Assembly: GCF_009371985.2 (NCBI RefSeq)
Contig: NZ_VIKU02000004.1
Span: 1 to 64,000, forward strand
DNA from: Pelagihabitans pacificus
GTDB lineage: Bacteria > Bacteroidota > Bacteroidia > Flavobacteriales > Flavobacteriaceae
Direction of reading: 5' to 3'
DNA length: 64,000 nucleotides
In this document: positions 26,777 to 35,778 of the stretch, one piece after another
Position numbering within the stretch: position 1 is the first letter of the stretch
How the letters are laid out: each line of letters starts with the position of its first letter
Made by a program: the position numbers and the translations under genes
Notes under the pieces: generated by a model
The model's database searches: none
What the model saw: the letters and a program-made list of their open reading frames with translations, nothing else
Told to the model about the DNA's origin: nothing

Positions 26777-29626
26777 CTACTCTATTTCAAATTCGACTTG
26801 CTGGCTCGATCCGTTTCCGTTGAGCGCAACCAGGTACTTCCCTTTTGGCAAATAGGTCTTTCCGTTCTTCGCCTCCTTAAGTTCCTTTTTGTTCTTTTTT
26901 AAATAGGCCGATTTTCCCGATTTGGAAAAGGCCAGATCATACGACAGGATGTTCAAACCTTTATCGGCTTCGATTTCGGTAGTGCTGACCTCGATTCCGT
27001 CAACCGTTTTGATTTTGGCCGTGTAACTACTCGGGTTTGAGCTGTAAAAAGTAATATCCAAACCAGGGGTCTGGGGTTTTGACCACGAACTCCAGGGGTT
27101 GCCCCAACGAGGGGAATGTTTGATATTTTGCAGTTTAAAGGCGTGGAGTGCCTGACCCATAATTTCGGGCGTCATTTTTTGCAAGTTGGAAATATCGGCT
27201 CTATAAATACTTCGCCCATGAGTACCGACCAATAAATGCTTGGCTTCAGGCTGGATCACTAAATCGTGCACGGCCACGTTGGGCAGGCCATTTTGGAAGG
27301 CTTCCCAGGATTCCCCACGGTTGAAGGTTACATAGAGTCCGTTATCGGTACCTACAAACAAAAGGTTTTCATTTTCGGGATCTTCAAGAATAACATTCAC
27401 CGGGGAAGCCGGAATAGTACCGGCAATACTTTTCCAGGTAGTACCGTAGTCTTCACTGACATAAACGTATGGCGCAAAATCGTCCCACCGGTACCCGTTC
27501 AAGGTGGCATACACCCGTTCCTTTTTATGTTGGGAGGCCGCTACCCTACTCACCCAGAGATCTTTTGGAAAGGAGGTGGAAATGTTTTTCCAACTCCCTC
27601 CTGCATTTTGGGTAATTTGAACAATTCCGTCATCACTTCCCACATATATCAATCCGAATTTAAAGGGCGATTCCGAAACGGTGGTCAGTGTTCCATAGGC
27701 CACGTTCCCCTTTTTACCCCCTTGGGTAAGGTCGGGTGAAATTGTTTCCCAATCATCGCCCTGATTGAGCGATCGGTGCAGTTTGTTGCTGCCCAAATAG
27801 AGTATATCCTGATTGTGGGGGGAAAGCAAGATGGGGGTCTGCCAATTGAATCGATAAGGGGTTTCGCCCAGTTCGTGTTTGGGCTGAATGTATTTTCGCT
27901 CCTTACTTTCCTTATTGAGCCTAAAATAATTGCCGAATTGAAAGCCCGTATAGACCACATTGTGGTTGCGGCTATCGATTTGTACCTGCATTCCATCACC
28001 GCCCATTATTGATTTCCACGGATATTGCCCCGTCTGATGCCACCGACTATTCTTTTGAGCATTATGCGGTCCTTCCCAAACACCATTATCCTGGAGACCA
28101 CCATAAACGTGGTAGGGTTCTTGGTTGTCGACATTGATGGCATAGAACTGCCCCACTTCCGGCGAGTTGTTCTTTATCCAGTTTTTTCCATCGTCATAGG
28201 TGATGTTGACACCTCCATCGTTTCCGTTGATGAGGTGCCCGGGCTTATTGGGGTTGATCCATAGCGCATGATGATCGGAGTGTACGTTGTCGCCATTGAT
28301 CGACGTAAAGGTTTTTCCACCGTCGTCGGATTTAATGATGGGAACGCCCGATAGATAAATTTTGTTTTCATCGTTCGGGTCTACACCGATTTGCGCAAAA
28401 TAGTAGCCGTAACTATAAAAGAGGTCATCGATGTATTTTTCGTTCTGTTTGTCCCATGTTTTGCCCCCATCATTGCTGCGGTACACCTCGGCACCAATGA
28501 CCGGGGTATCGAATAACATGGAGTTTGCATCTTCTAAATATTTTGAAATATCAGCTGGTTTTGCCGTACCCGACCGTACCAGCTGCTTTATGTTTTCGGC
28601 CCTGTATTTTTCTTGGAAGCCGTTGGTTTTTAAGAAGTCGTTTAGTTCTTTGTCATCGAGTTTAAGGAAATCATCCGTAGACATCGTTTTGAAATCCTCT
28701 TTGGTGAGGACATCTGACTTTTTTTTGGCCTCTTGTGATTTTTCCCTTCGGAATTGATTGTCGTGCACGGCATAGACGATATTCTCATCAAAAACCGCTA
28801 AACCGATACGCCCAACCCCTTCTCCGGTCGGAAAGCCACTTTCAGGAGTGGAAACCCTGCTCCATGTGGTACCGCCATCAGTACTTTTGTAGATGCCCGA
28901 AGCATTTCCATTGCCGAGAAAATTCCAGGCCTTACGGTCTTTTTGCCATGCTGCGGCGTATTGTACACTGAAATTATTCGGAGAAAAGGCCACATCAATA
29001 ATTCCGGTATCCGATGCGACAAAAAGCGTTTTCTGCCATGTGGTACCGCCGTCGATCGTTTTGTAGACCCCTCGTTCTTCATTGGGAGAATAGAGGTGTC
29101 CGGCAGCGCCCACCACCACCTCGTCCGGATTGTTCGGGTTGATGATAATACGACCAATATGATGGGAATCGGTTAGCCCCATGTTTTGCCAAGTGGTGCC
29201 CTTATCGTTGGATTTTAAGATTCCGATACCGGCATAGGATGAGCGTGAGGCATTATTTTCCCCAGTTCCCACCCAGATGGTACCTGTCGGCCAATGCACG
29301 GCGACATCCCCCACATTTTGGGTTTCCGAGGTATCGAGTACCGGGGTAAAACTGATGCCGTTGTTATTGGTGTGCCAAAGTCCTCCGGAGGCATAACCTA
29401 CATAGAACTCAGTGGGGTCCTCTGGGTTAACGTCCACATCGACAACCCTTCCGCTCATGACCGTAGGACCAATATTTTTCAAGGGTATATTTTTGACCAG
29501 CGAATTGGCCTCCAGTTGCCTTTTTTGTTCGAGTGCTTGTTGAACCTTCAACGCAGTCGTAGGTGCGATTTGTGAAAATAAGGGAATGGACAGCAACAGG
29601 GGGAAAAGCAATAACAATTTCTTCAT
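26777..29626 (-). CDS. Large secreted BNR/Asp-box repeat protein (sortilin/VPS10-like propeller)
   Basis: 949 residues with a signal peptide (1-18). It carries many Asp-box repeats of the form S-x-D-x-G-x-T-W (SNDKGTTW, TIDGGTTW, STDGGTTW, SNDGGKTW, SDDGGKTF, SEDYGTTW), which mark a multi-bladed propeller like those of exo-sialidases and VPS10/sortilin domains. A charged helical insert (about 290-370) and a C-terminal beta domain follow. No catalytic sialidase residues can be assigned. It is probably extracellular. It is the first gene of the run on this strand. Confidence 0.85.
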   Translation of the reverse strand: MKKLLLLFPLLLSIPLFSQIAPTTALKVQQALEQKRQLEANSLVKNIPLKNIGPTVMSGRVVDVDVNPEDPTEFYVGYASGGLWHTNNNGISFTPVLDTSETQNVGDVAVHWPTGTIWVGTGENNASRSSYAGIGILKSNDKGTTWQNMGLTDSHHIGRIIINPNNPDEVVVGAAGHLYSPNEERGVYKTIDGGTTWQKTLFVASDTGIIDVAFSPNNFSVQYAAAWQKDRKAWNFLGNGNASGIYKSTDGGTTWSRVSTPESGFPTGEGVGRIGLAVFDENIVYAVHDNQFRREKSQEAKKKSDVLTKEDFKTMSTDDFLKLDDKELNDFLKTNGFQEKYRAENIKQLVRSGTAKPADISKYLEDANSMLFDTPVIGAEVYRSNDGGKTWDKQNEKYIDDLFYSYGYYFAQIGVDPNDENKIYLSGVPIIKSDDGGKTFTSINGDNVHSDHHALWINPNKPGHLINGNDGGVNITYDDGKNWIKNNSPEVGQFYAINVDNQEPYHVYGGLQDNGVWEGPHNAQKNSRWHQTGQYPWKSIMGGDGMQVQIDSRNHNVVYTGFQFGNYFRLNKESKERKYIQPKHELGETPYRFNWQTPILLSPHNQDILYLGSNKLHRSLNQGDDWETISPDLTQGGKKGNVAYGTLTTVSESPFKFGLIYVGSDDGIVQITQNAGGSWKNISTSFPKDLWVSRVAASQHKKERVYATLNGYRWDDFAPYVYVSEDYGTTWKSIAGTIPASPVNVILEDPENENLLFVGTDNGLYVTFNRGESWEAFQNGLPNVAVHDLVIQPEAKHLLVGTHGRSIYRADISNLQKMTPEIMGQALHAFKLQNIKHSPRWGNPWSSWSKPQTPGLDITFYSSNPSSYTAKIKTVDGIEVSTTEIEADKGLNILSYDLAFSKSGKSAYLKKNKKELKEAKNGKTYLPKGKYLVALNGNGSSQQVEFEIE

Positions 29627-29807
29627 AAAGCGTCATTTTAGATTGGCAGGGGGAAGGTAAGAAAACCTAGTAGTGATGGCAAAACTTTTGCGTATAAAGG
29701 CATTTAAAGACATAAAATGACGAATCCTCAAAATTGGGCTTAATAAAAATTAATATGTCAGTTATTTTGTTAATTTTATGACATACAATCAACTAAAACC
29801 AATAATT

Positions 29808-30134
29808 ATGGAAGAGTACTTACCGTTGATCATTCAATTGGTTACGGGCGCCCTTGGGGGTAACGTAGCAGGAAAACTATTAAAGAATTTGTCTTTGGGC
29901 ACTGTTGGAAATACCCTGGCCGGTATTGTCGGTGGTGGTATCGGTGGTCAACTTCTGGGAATGCTTGGCCTTGGTGCAGGAGCCGCCTCCGGAGTGGATA
30001 GCTCGGCAGCTACGGATGCCGTAGCCGGGGGAATGGATCTTTCAAGCATTTTGGGAAGCGTGGCCGGCGGTGGTGTTGGCGGTGGCGTCATCATGGCCAT
30101 TATTGGTGCCATTAAAAACGCTATGTCCAAATAA
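29808..30134 (+). CDS. Small glycine-rich (glycine-zipper) protein
   Basis: 108 residues from the ATG at 29808 (MEEYLPLIIQL); an in-frame ATG at 29778 is the alternative. Glycine repeats (GALGGNVAGKLL, AGIVGGGIGGQLLGMLG, VAGGGVGGGVIMAIIGAI) give a glycine-zipper pattern of membrane-associating helices. No function is known. A clear terminator follows, so it is a single-gene unit. Confidence 0.75.
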   Translation: MEEYLPLIIQLVTGALGGNVAGKLLKNLSLGTVGNTLAGIVGGGIGGQLLGMLGLGAGAASGVDSSAATDAVAGGMDLSSILGSVAGGGVGGGVIMAIIGAIKNAMSK

Positions 30135-30165
30135 TCTGGCAATACGCCGAATATCGAATTTAATC

Positions 30166-30199
30166 AACCCGCCCGGTTTCAAAAACGGGTGGGTTTTTT
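30166..30199 (+). terminator. Intrinsic terminator after the glycine-rich gene
   Basis: AACCCGCCCG and CGGGTGGGTT (30166-30195) form a 10-bp stem with one G-T pair, followed by TTTTTT. Confidence 0.75.
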
Positions 30200-30219
30200 A
30201 GTGCGGTCTATAAAACGTC

Positions 30220-30227
30220 TATATTTG
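30220..30227 (+). promoter_or_regulatory. -7 promoter box before the cyclophilin gene
   Basis: TATATTTG is an exact match to TAnnTTTG, 49 bp before the start codon and at the head of the duplicated leader. The -33 region is unclear. Confidence 0.4.
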
Positions 30228-30274
30228 ATCATCATTGAGATTTACATAATTTGATCATCATTGAGATTTACATA
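30223..30274 (+). repeat. Perfect 26-bp tandem duplication in the cyclophilin leader
   Basis: The 26-bp unit beginning ATTTGATCATC and ending TTTACATA occurs twice head to tail (30223-30248 and 30249-30274), ending 2 bp before the ATG at 30277. It overlaps the putative -7 box. Confidence 0.9.
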
Positions 30275-30276
30275 CT

Positions 30277-30849
30277 ATGAAAGTACTCTTTTATCTACTA
30301 CCGTTCATCTTTTTACTAGCGTGCCAAGCTCAGAAATCCTATGAGATCGGTCAAATAAAAACCCCGAAGGGTGAAATCTTGCTTTGGCTTTACGACGAAA
30401 CACCCAACCATAAGAAGAGTTTCATGCAGCTGGCTAAGGACGGGTATTGGGATTCATTGACCTTTAATAGGGTAATCCCCGATTTTGTGGCGCAAGGTGG
30501 GTGCCCGGATACACCGGAAGGTTTTAACGACCCAAACTATTTATTGGAGCCCGAGTTTAACGACCAATTGTTGCATGAGTACGGTGCCCTTGGCGCCGGT
30601 CGTGATAACAACCCGGGAAAGCTATCGGCACGATGTCAGTTTTACATTGTTCAAAACGCGGAGGGGGAGCACCGATTGGATGGTGACTATACCGTATTCG
30701 GAAAGGTCATCAAAGGAATGGACGTTGTTGATGCCATTGTCAATGTACAACGTGATTCCTTGGACCAACCATTGGTTCCTATTTCTTTGGACGTGAATAT
30801 CATTTCTATGGAAGAAAAGGAGCTAAGAAAACTGTACGACGGGTTTTGA
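30277..30849 (+). CDS. Cyclophilin-type peptidyl-prolyl isomerase lipoprotein
   Basis: 190 residues. The lipoprotein signal ends LLAC (Cys 16). The cyclophilin core shows FNRVIPDFVAQGGCPD (catalytic Arg and Phe), LGAGRDNNPGKLSARCQFYIVQ and DYTVFGKVIKGMDVVDAI. The usual GS-QFF is SARCQFYI, a common bacterial variant. It should assist proline isomerisation of exported proteins in the periplasm or at the outer membrane. It is monocistronic, with a duplicated 5' leader. Confidence 0.92.
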   Translation: MKVLFYLLPFIFLLACQAQKSYEIGQIKTPKGEILLWLYDETPNHKKSFMQLAKDGYWDSLTFNRVIPDFVAQGGCPDTPEGFNDPNYLLEPEFNDQLLHEYGALGAGRDNNPGKLSARCQFYIVQNAEGEHRLDGDYTVFGKVIKGMDVVDAIVNVQRDSLDQPLVPISLDVNIISMEEKELRKLYDGF

Positions 30850-31087
30850 TTCCCGAATAATAACAACCTTCTACGAGCAGACTATGCCGTTTGCCGATAG
30901 TGAGATTTCTACATTACAATGGTACCCGTACTGGATATTGTTTTAAGGCGAAAATGAAGTTTGTCATACCGTAATGAAGCGATTTTATGGTTAGATCACC
31001 AGAGCTTCGGAAGCTAAGGATAGGAAAGTTGGGGAGCAAAATGTGAAATTCGTAGATAAATAAGCGCCCCAAAACGAGTTCATTGTC

Positions 31088-31095
31088 TATTTTTG
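31088..31095 (+). promoter_or_regulatory. -7 promoter box of pepP
   Basis: TATTTTTG matches TAnnTTTG exactly and lies 15 bp before the ATG at 31111. This rules out the in-frame TTG at 31093 as start. Confidence 0.45.
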
Positions 31096-31110
31096 AACAA
31101 ATGCATTCCG

Positions 31111-32403
31111 ATGAAGTACGACCTAATTCCAAACAGCCTATTCAAAAAGAATCGAAAAAAGTTCATGGCCCGGATGAAGCCGCATAGCCTTGCCGTCTTT
31201 AATTCAAACGATATTTATCCCATAAGTGCCGACAGTACCATGCCCTTTGAACAGCACCGCGATATTTTTTACCTGAGCGGTGCCGATCAGGAAGAGACTA
31301 TTCTACTGCTATTTCCCGATGCGGTCGACCGAAAACACCGGGAGGTATTGTTCGTAAGGGAAACAAATGAACACATCGCTGTCTGGGAGGGGGCGAAATT
31401 GACCAAGGAGAAAGCGACACAGGTTTCCGGTATCGAAACCATTTATTGGCTCTCGGAATTCGACAAAGTATTCTTTGATTTGATGACCGAGGCGGAAACG
31501 ATCTACCTGAATACCAACGAACACTATCGGCAGGCGGTGGAGACACAGACACGGGAAGAACGGTTTATCCTGGAGTGCAAACGCAAATTTCCTGCCCATC
31601 AGGTGGCCAAGAGCAATCCAATTCTTCAAGAGATTAGAGGAGTCAAAGAGCCTGAGGAAATCAAGCTGATGCAAAAGGCGTGCGACATCACCGAAAAGGG
31701 TTTTCGGAGATTGCTGAATTTCGTAAAGCCCGGGGTTTGGGAATATGAAATTGAGGCAGAACTGCTACACGAGTTTGTACGCAATCGTTCCAAGGGGTTT
31801 GCTTATACCCCGATCATCGCTTCGGGGAACAATGCGAACGTGCTCCACTATGTCGAAAACAACCAGCAATGTCAGGATGGGGATATGGTACTAATGGATG
31901 TCGCCGCGGAATACGCGAACTATTCGAGCGATCTTACCCGGACCATTCCAGTAAACGGAAAATTCACCAAACGGCAGAAAGAAGTATACGAGGCAGTGCT
32001 TCGCGTAAAGAAGGAAGCCACCAAAATGTTGGTTCCAGGGACGATTTGGGCCGAATACCATAAGGAAGTGGGCAAAATAATGACGTCTGAATTATTGGGG
32101 TTGGGATTGTTGGACAAGGCCGACGTGCAGAACGAAAATCCAGATTGGCCCGCCTATAAGAAGTATTTCATGCATGGTACCAGTCATCATATTGGGCTCG
32201 ATACCCACGATTATGGCGAACTCAAAACACCGATGAAAGCCAATATGGTGTTTACCGTGGAGCCCGGGATATATATTCCCCAGGAAAAAATGGGTATCCG
32301 TATCGAGGACGACGTGGTCATCCAGGAAAAAGGGGAACCTTTTAATTTGATGGGAAATATTCCCATAGAGGTAGATGAGATCGAGGGGTTGATGAACAGG
32401 TAG
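31111..32403 (+). CDS. pepP: Xaa-Pro aminopeptidase (M24B)
   Basis: 430 residues from the ATG at 31111 (MKYDLIPN). An N-terminal creatinase-like domain (to about 170) precedes the pita-bread catalytic domain. Dinuclear metal ligands are visible in LMDVAAEYANYSSDLTRT (two Asp), GTSHHIGLDTHD (His), FTVEPGIYIP (Glu) and IRIEDDV (Glu). The enzyme removes an N-terminal residue preceding proline, in the cytoplasm. It is a single gene with its own promoter. Confidence 0.93.
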   Translation: MKYDLIPNSLFKKNRKKFMARMKPHSLAVFNSNDIYPISADSTMPFEQHRDIFYLSGADQEETILLLFPDAVDRKHREVLFVRETNEHIAVWEGAKLTKEKATQVSGIETIYWLSEFDKVFFDLMTEAETIYLNTNEHYRQAVETQTREERFILECKRKFPAHQVAKSNPILQEIRGVKEPEEIKLMQKACDITEKGFRRLLNFVKPGVWEYEIEAELLHEFVRNRSKGFAYTPIIASGNNANVLHYVENNQQCQDGDMVLMDVAAEYANYSSDLTRTIPVNGKFTKRQKEVYEAVLRVKKEATKMLVPGTIWAEYHKEVGKIMTSELLGLGLLDKADVQNENPDWPAYKKYFMHGTSHHIGLDTHDYGELKTPMKANMVFTVEPGIYIPQEKMGIRIEDDVVIQEKGEPFNLMGNIPIEVDEIEGLMNR

Positions 32404-32531
32404 TTAACTGTTTTAGTGTCTGCGGGCAGCTCTTTTGAATTACATTTATTACCGAATTTTAAATTTTCCGCTCTCTGAGATAATAAGGATGTGGTTTAGC
32501 TAAATGAGGAGAGTTGCATTTCAATTATTCG

Positions 32532-32539
32532 TAATTTTG
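32532..32539 (+). promoter_or_regulatory. -7 promoter box of the DUF433/PIN-like pair
   Basis: TAATTTTG fits TAnnTTTG and lies 17 bp before the ATG at 32557; a TTG 15 bp further upstream is closer than ideal. Confidence 0.35.
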
Positions 32540-32556
32540 ATATGTAATAGATAGTG

Positions 32557-33228
32557 ATGAATTTCGAGAATCGCCCGAAAATAGGTAATGGTATCTATAC
32601 TGCTAGTGAAATAGCAAGAATCCTGCGTATCCCCTATCGAAGTGTATATATTTGGATGAATAGGTATTGGGATGGTAAAATTGGTAAGGAATTTGGTTCA
32701 AAATATTCTTGGGATATAAATGGGAAAAGAGCGGTCAGCTTTCACACATTTATTGAATTTTATGTCATGATGAGGTTCTCAGAGGCTGGAGTGAAGCCGA
32801 AACAAGTACTTGAGGCCCATTCAGAATTGGCTAAAATGTATACAACTGCTTTTCCCTTCGCTAGAAGAGAGGTCCTTAAAGGAATAAAGTCCGATGGGAA
32901 GCATATTTTTTTAAAAAATAAGCACGGAATTATTGAGCTTAATGGCACCAAACAGTTCAACCTTGATTTAATCGAGATTTTCTTTGTGAATCTTGAGTTT
33001 GATAAGGACAATTTGGCTTCGAGATTTTGGCCCATTGGGAAAGAAAAATCAATTTTGGTAGACCCCAAAAGAAGATTTGGTCGACCTGTAATCGAAGGGA
33101 AGAATATAAACCCGGAAATCATTTTTAATCATCACAAAGCGGGTGATCCAATTCCTTACATTGCCCATGTATATCAAATTTCCGAGAAACAAGTCAATCA
33201 TGCAATTGAATATTGTGAAGCGGCATGA
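32557..33228 (+). CDS. Antitoxin: MerR-like HTH plus C-terminal DUF433
   Basis: 223 residues from the ATG at 32557. Residues 10-85 look like a MerR/excisionase-type helix-turn-helix (YTASEIARILRIPYRSVYIWMN) with the following helix VKPKQVLEAHSELAKMY. Residues about 150-222 are a DUF433 domain (RRFGRPVIEGKNINPEIIF, ISEKQVNHAIEYCE). Plain DUF433 antitoxins are about 75-80 residues, so this is an extended form that carries its own DNA-binding part. Its stop overlaps the next gene by 4 bp. The region looks more AT-rich than its neighbours, which would suit horizontal gain. Confidence 0.82.
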   Translation: MNFENRPKIGNGIYTASEIARILRIPYRSVYIWMNRYWDGKIGKEFGSKYSWDINGKRAVSFHTFIEFYVMMRFSEAGVKPKQVLEAHSELAKMYTTAFPFARREVLKGIKSDGKHIFLKNKHGIIELNGTKQFNLDLIEIFFVNLEFDKDNLASRFWPIGKEKSILVDPKRRFGRPVIEGKNINPEIIFNHHKAGDPIPYIAHVYQISEKQVNHAIEYCEAA

Positions 33229-33641
33229 TAATTTATTTCGATGAAAACATGCCCAAACATCTTGCACATGGTTTTAATACTATTCAGATTGCCGAGGGAT
33301 TAAAAACTGGTCATGAGGTTACGGTTAAATTTCTTCCAGAAGTTTTTAATTATGGAGCCGATGATGCAGAATGGATTCCTAAGGTAGGAAAAGAAAGAAG
33401 TTGTGTAATAACACAAGATTTGAATATTTCCAAGAGGAAAGATGAATTAGAACTTTATCAAAAAAATGGTGTTGGCATGTTCTTTCTTCGTGGGAGGTCA
33501 AAAAAGCAGGGGCTTAGCATTTGGGAGATGGTCCAAGCTCTTTCAAAAAATTGGGACGCTATTTGTAAAATAGCGTTGGAAGAAGAAAGACCATTTGGGT
33601 ATACCTTCCAATTGAATGGAAAGATGCGGAAAGTCGTCTGA
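33225..33641 (+). CDS. PIN-like (DUF5615/Mut7-C type) toxin
   Basis: 138 residues. The start FDENMPKHLA carries the DEN motif of DUF5615/PIN-like nucleases, followed by AEWIPKVGKERSCVITQDLNISKRKDE, where Asp in TQDLN is a second expected acidic metal ligand, and FLRGRSKKQ. PIN-fold toxins cleave RNA. The pair with the DUF433 gene (4-bp overlap, antitoxin first) is the standard order for such systems. The RNA target is unknown. Confidence 0.82.
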   Translation: MIIYFDENMPKHLAHGFNTIQIAEGLKTGHEVTVKFLPEVFNYGADDAEWIPKVGKERSCVITQDLNISKRKDELELYQKNGVGMFFLRGRSKKQGLSIWEMVQALSKNWDAICKIALEEERPFGYTFQLNGKMRKVV

Positions 33642-33648
33642 GTATGCT

Positions 33649-34941
33649 TTACTGATTCTTTTGAGAGCTAAATAGCGTTACTTCAATGAGGTTCACCAAA
33701 ACAAAAACTACCAACCCTGGCAACACCCACCCAATACTAAATTCACTTAGGGGGATATAGGACTGTAGTCCCACGATCGTGTCTCCCAAGCCAATACTGC
33801 CCATGAAATCCGGAACACTAAATAGCATGGTGGTAATGACTACTGCCCTAAAAACTTTGGGAGATGCATATTTTTCAGGAACGACATTCAACAAAATCAA
33901 CACAATGGTAATTGGGTAGATAAACATCAAGGCAGGTAGCGCGACCGCAATGATATATCCCACATTGAACTGCCCCATCACTACTCCGAGTACACAACTG
34001 ATGATGGCCGTTATCAAATACGCCTGTCGCGATTCCTCAAAACGGTATTTGACAAAGTCTGCCGTTCCGGTTACGATACCGACCGCCGTGGTGAAGCAGG
34101 CCAGGCCCACCAAGATACTCAGGAAAAGGTTTGCCGTACCACCTAGGGTTTTAAGACTGATCCCACTCAATAGTGCGGTACGCGTAATACCTACTTCGAA
34201 TGCTCCATGCATCAAAGCACCCGTAATGATGAGTCCGGCATAGATTAGAAACAATCCGAGTCCGGCCAACCATCCCGCACGGCGGATCAATCCTTTCTTT
34301 TCCTCATAGGATGCTATATCGTTCTTTAAATTGATGGAAATAATGATTACGCCCCCCACTACTACCGCGCCAATGGCATCGAACGTTTGATAGCCCTCCA
34401 GAATGCCATCTGAAAACGGACGCTCAAAAACAGTTTCCCCAAACGTAAAATCGAATGAAAATAGAGTGATTCCGATGATAAGTATAAGAATAAGGATAAT
34501 TGCCGGGGTCAATAACTTTCCGATAATGTTTAAGATTTTGGAACGGTTCATCACAAACACGAATACCAAAACAAAGTACATGATGCTCGTCAACAAGGAT
34601 GAGCTACCGAAAAGTGGGGCAATCGCCATTTCATGGGTAACGGCCGCCGTCCGGGGAGAAGGCAAACTGATGGAAATGGCATAGATTAAAAAGGAATAGA
34701 CCAGGCTAAAGAAGGGAGATACCTTTTTCCCGAAGTCATAGATTGTGCCTTGCAACCTTGCATGGGCCAAGATGCCGAATAGGGGAATAAGCACGGCCGA
34801 AATACAGAAACCGAGGGCTACCAACCACCATAGGGAGCCCGATTGAAAACCAAGCAAGGGAGGAAGAATTAGGTTGCCCGCCCCAAAGAAGAGCGAGAAG
34901 AGAGCAAAGGCAGTAACCAACGTCTCCTTGGTATTACTCAT
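33649..34941 (-). CDS. brnQ: Branched-chain amino acid transporter (LIVCS family)
   Basis: 430 residues from the ATG at 34941 (MSNTKETLV); the ORF extends upstream, but the conserved start TAFALFSLFFGAGNLILPP follows directly. Twelve hydrophobic helices are visible. BrnQ imports leucine, isoleucine and valine with Na+ or H+ across the inner membrane. It is convergent with the toxin gene, 7 bp apart. Confidence 0.92.
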   Translation of the reverse strand: MSNTKETLVTAFALFSLFFGAGNLILPPLLGFQSGSLWWLVALGFCISAVLIPLFGILAHARLQGTIYDFGKKVSPFFSLVYSFLIYAISISLPSPRTAAVTHEMAIAPLFGSSSLLTSIMYFVLVFVFVMNRSKILNIIGKLLTPAIILILILIIGITLFSFDFTFGETVFERPFSDGILEGYQTFDAIGAVVVGGVIIISINLKNDIASYEEKKGLIRRAGWLAGLGLFLIYAGLIITGALMHGAFEVGITRTALLSGISLKTLGGTANLFLSILVGLACFTTAVGIVTGTADFVKYRFEESRQAYLITAIISCVLGVVMGQFNVGYIIAVALPALMFIYPITIVLILLNVVPEKYASPKVFRAVVITTMLFSVPDFMGSIGLGDTIVGLQSYIPLSEFSIGWVLPGLVVFVLVNLIEVTLFSSQKNQ

Positions 34942-35286
34942 AGTTCGGTTTGGTCTGGATTCGACAATGGAACATTCTTCGGTTGGGGAAGATAGGTATT
35001 TCAAAGAAAATGGGCATTGCGAAATTTGGACAACTATCGTTGGTAATAATGGAAGTATACCTCAGGATAGGTGTTGGTAGTTCATCGAAATTTTGATTTT
35101 TTTTACCGAAAAAGTAACCGTTCATCGAAAATATTACGAAAAACCTAGAAGGGCTCCAATAAAAAGTTAAGGAAAGGCGTTGAAGAAAAAAGCCTCTATT
35201 AGAGGTTTTGAGATTGACCCAAATTTTATTCGGCATTCATGATTTTCCCAAAGAATCTATGAAAGCGTACCTAAAAACCTACTGGC
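34942..35286. other. 345-bp gene-free stretch
   Basis: No coding region is seen. AAGCCTCT and AGAGGTTT (35187-35205) form a short hairpin with a 3-nt loop; read on the minus strand it is followed by TTTTTT and could be a terminator, though no gene on that strand is upstream. A TTTTTTTT run lies near 35095. Confidence 0.35.
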
Positions 35287-35505
35287 ATGAAAAAACTATT
35301 TTGTAACCTGTTCGGGCACCATTACTCGGTGTCCAAGAAAGTGACCTTACACATTAAGGAATACAAATGTATCCATTGTGGCAAAGAGGTCACTACAGAT
35401 GTGAGTGGAAACCTTTCTACACTGACCCCTGAGCTTCAGGATATCAACAACACGCTAGAAGTTATTTATAAGAAAAGACATAGAGCTGCACAGCAAGTAG
35501 CTTAA
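35287..35505 (+). CDS. Small zinc-ribbon-like protein
   Basis: 72 residues: MKKLFCNLFGHHYSVSKK, then YKCIHCGKEVTTD. The Cys/His set (C6, H11, H12, C27, C30) could bind zinc. Small proteins of this type are common in flavobacteria; function is unknown. A CCGTTCC/GGAACGG hairpin follows. Confidence 0.7.
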   Translation: MKKLFCNLFGHHYSVSKKVTLHIKEYKCIHCGKEVTTDVSGNLSTLTPELQDINNTLEVIYKKRHRAAQQVA

Positions 35506-35526
35506 TTATGCTTTGGCAACCGAATT

Positions 35527-35550
35527 CCGTTCCTCCTGGGAACGGGGTTT
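35527..35550 (+). terminator. Possible terminator after the zinc-ribbon gene
   Basis: CCGTTCC and GGAACGG (35527-35545) form a 7-bp stem followed by GGTTT only; the short T-run makes this weak. Confidence 0.35.
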
Positions 35551-35688
35551 AAGAAAACTTCCTGGAAATCAAGTAAGCGCCCGCATTCTTCACTGTCGTA
35601 TGCCCCACAACAGTTAAGCCGGAACGCCCTTGACTTTCGGGAATTTTCTTTTTAGTGAGACCCTATTTCTTAAAGCATTTCGTGCGCA

Positions 35689-35719
35689 TAAAAAATGGTC
35701 GGGTGGGCTAACCCCGACC
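35689..35719 (-). terminator. Intrinsic terminator after the alpha/beta hydrolase gene
   Basis: GGTCGGG and CCCGACC (35697-35719) pair; on the minus strand the stem is followed by ATTTTTTATG. It ends transcription from 36816. Confidence 0.7.
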
Positions 35720-35778
35720 GCAGCGTCTGGGTAGGCTTAACCAAAAAATAGCACCGCGCTCTCTCTTGTCAAACGACT

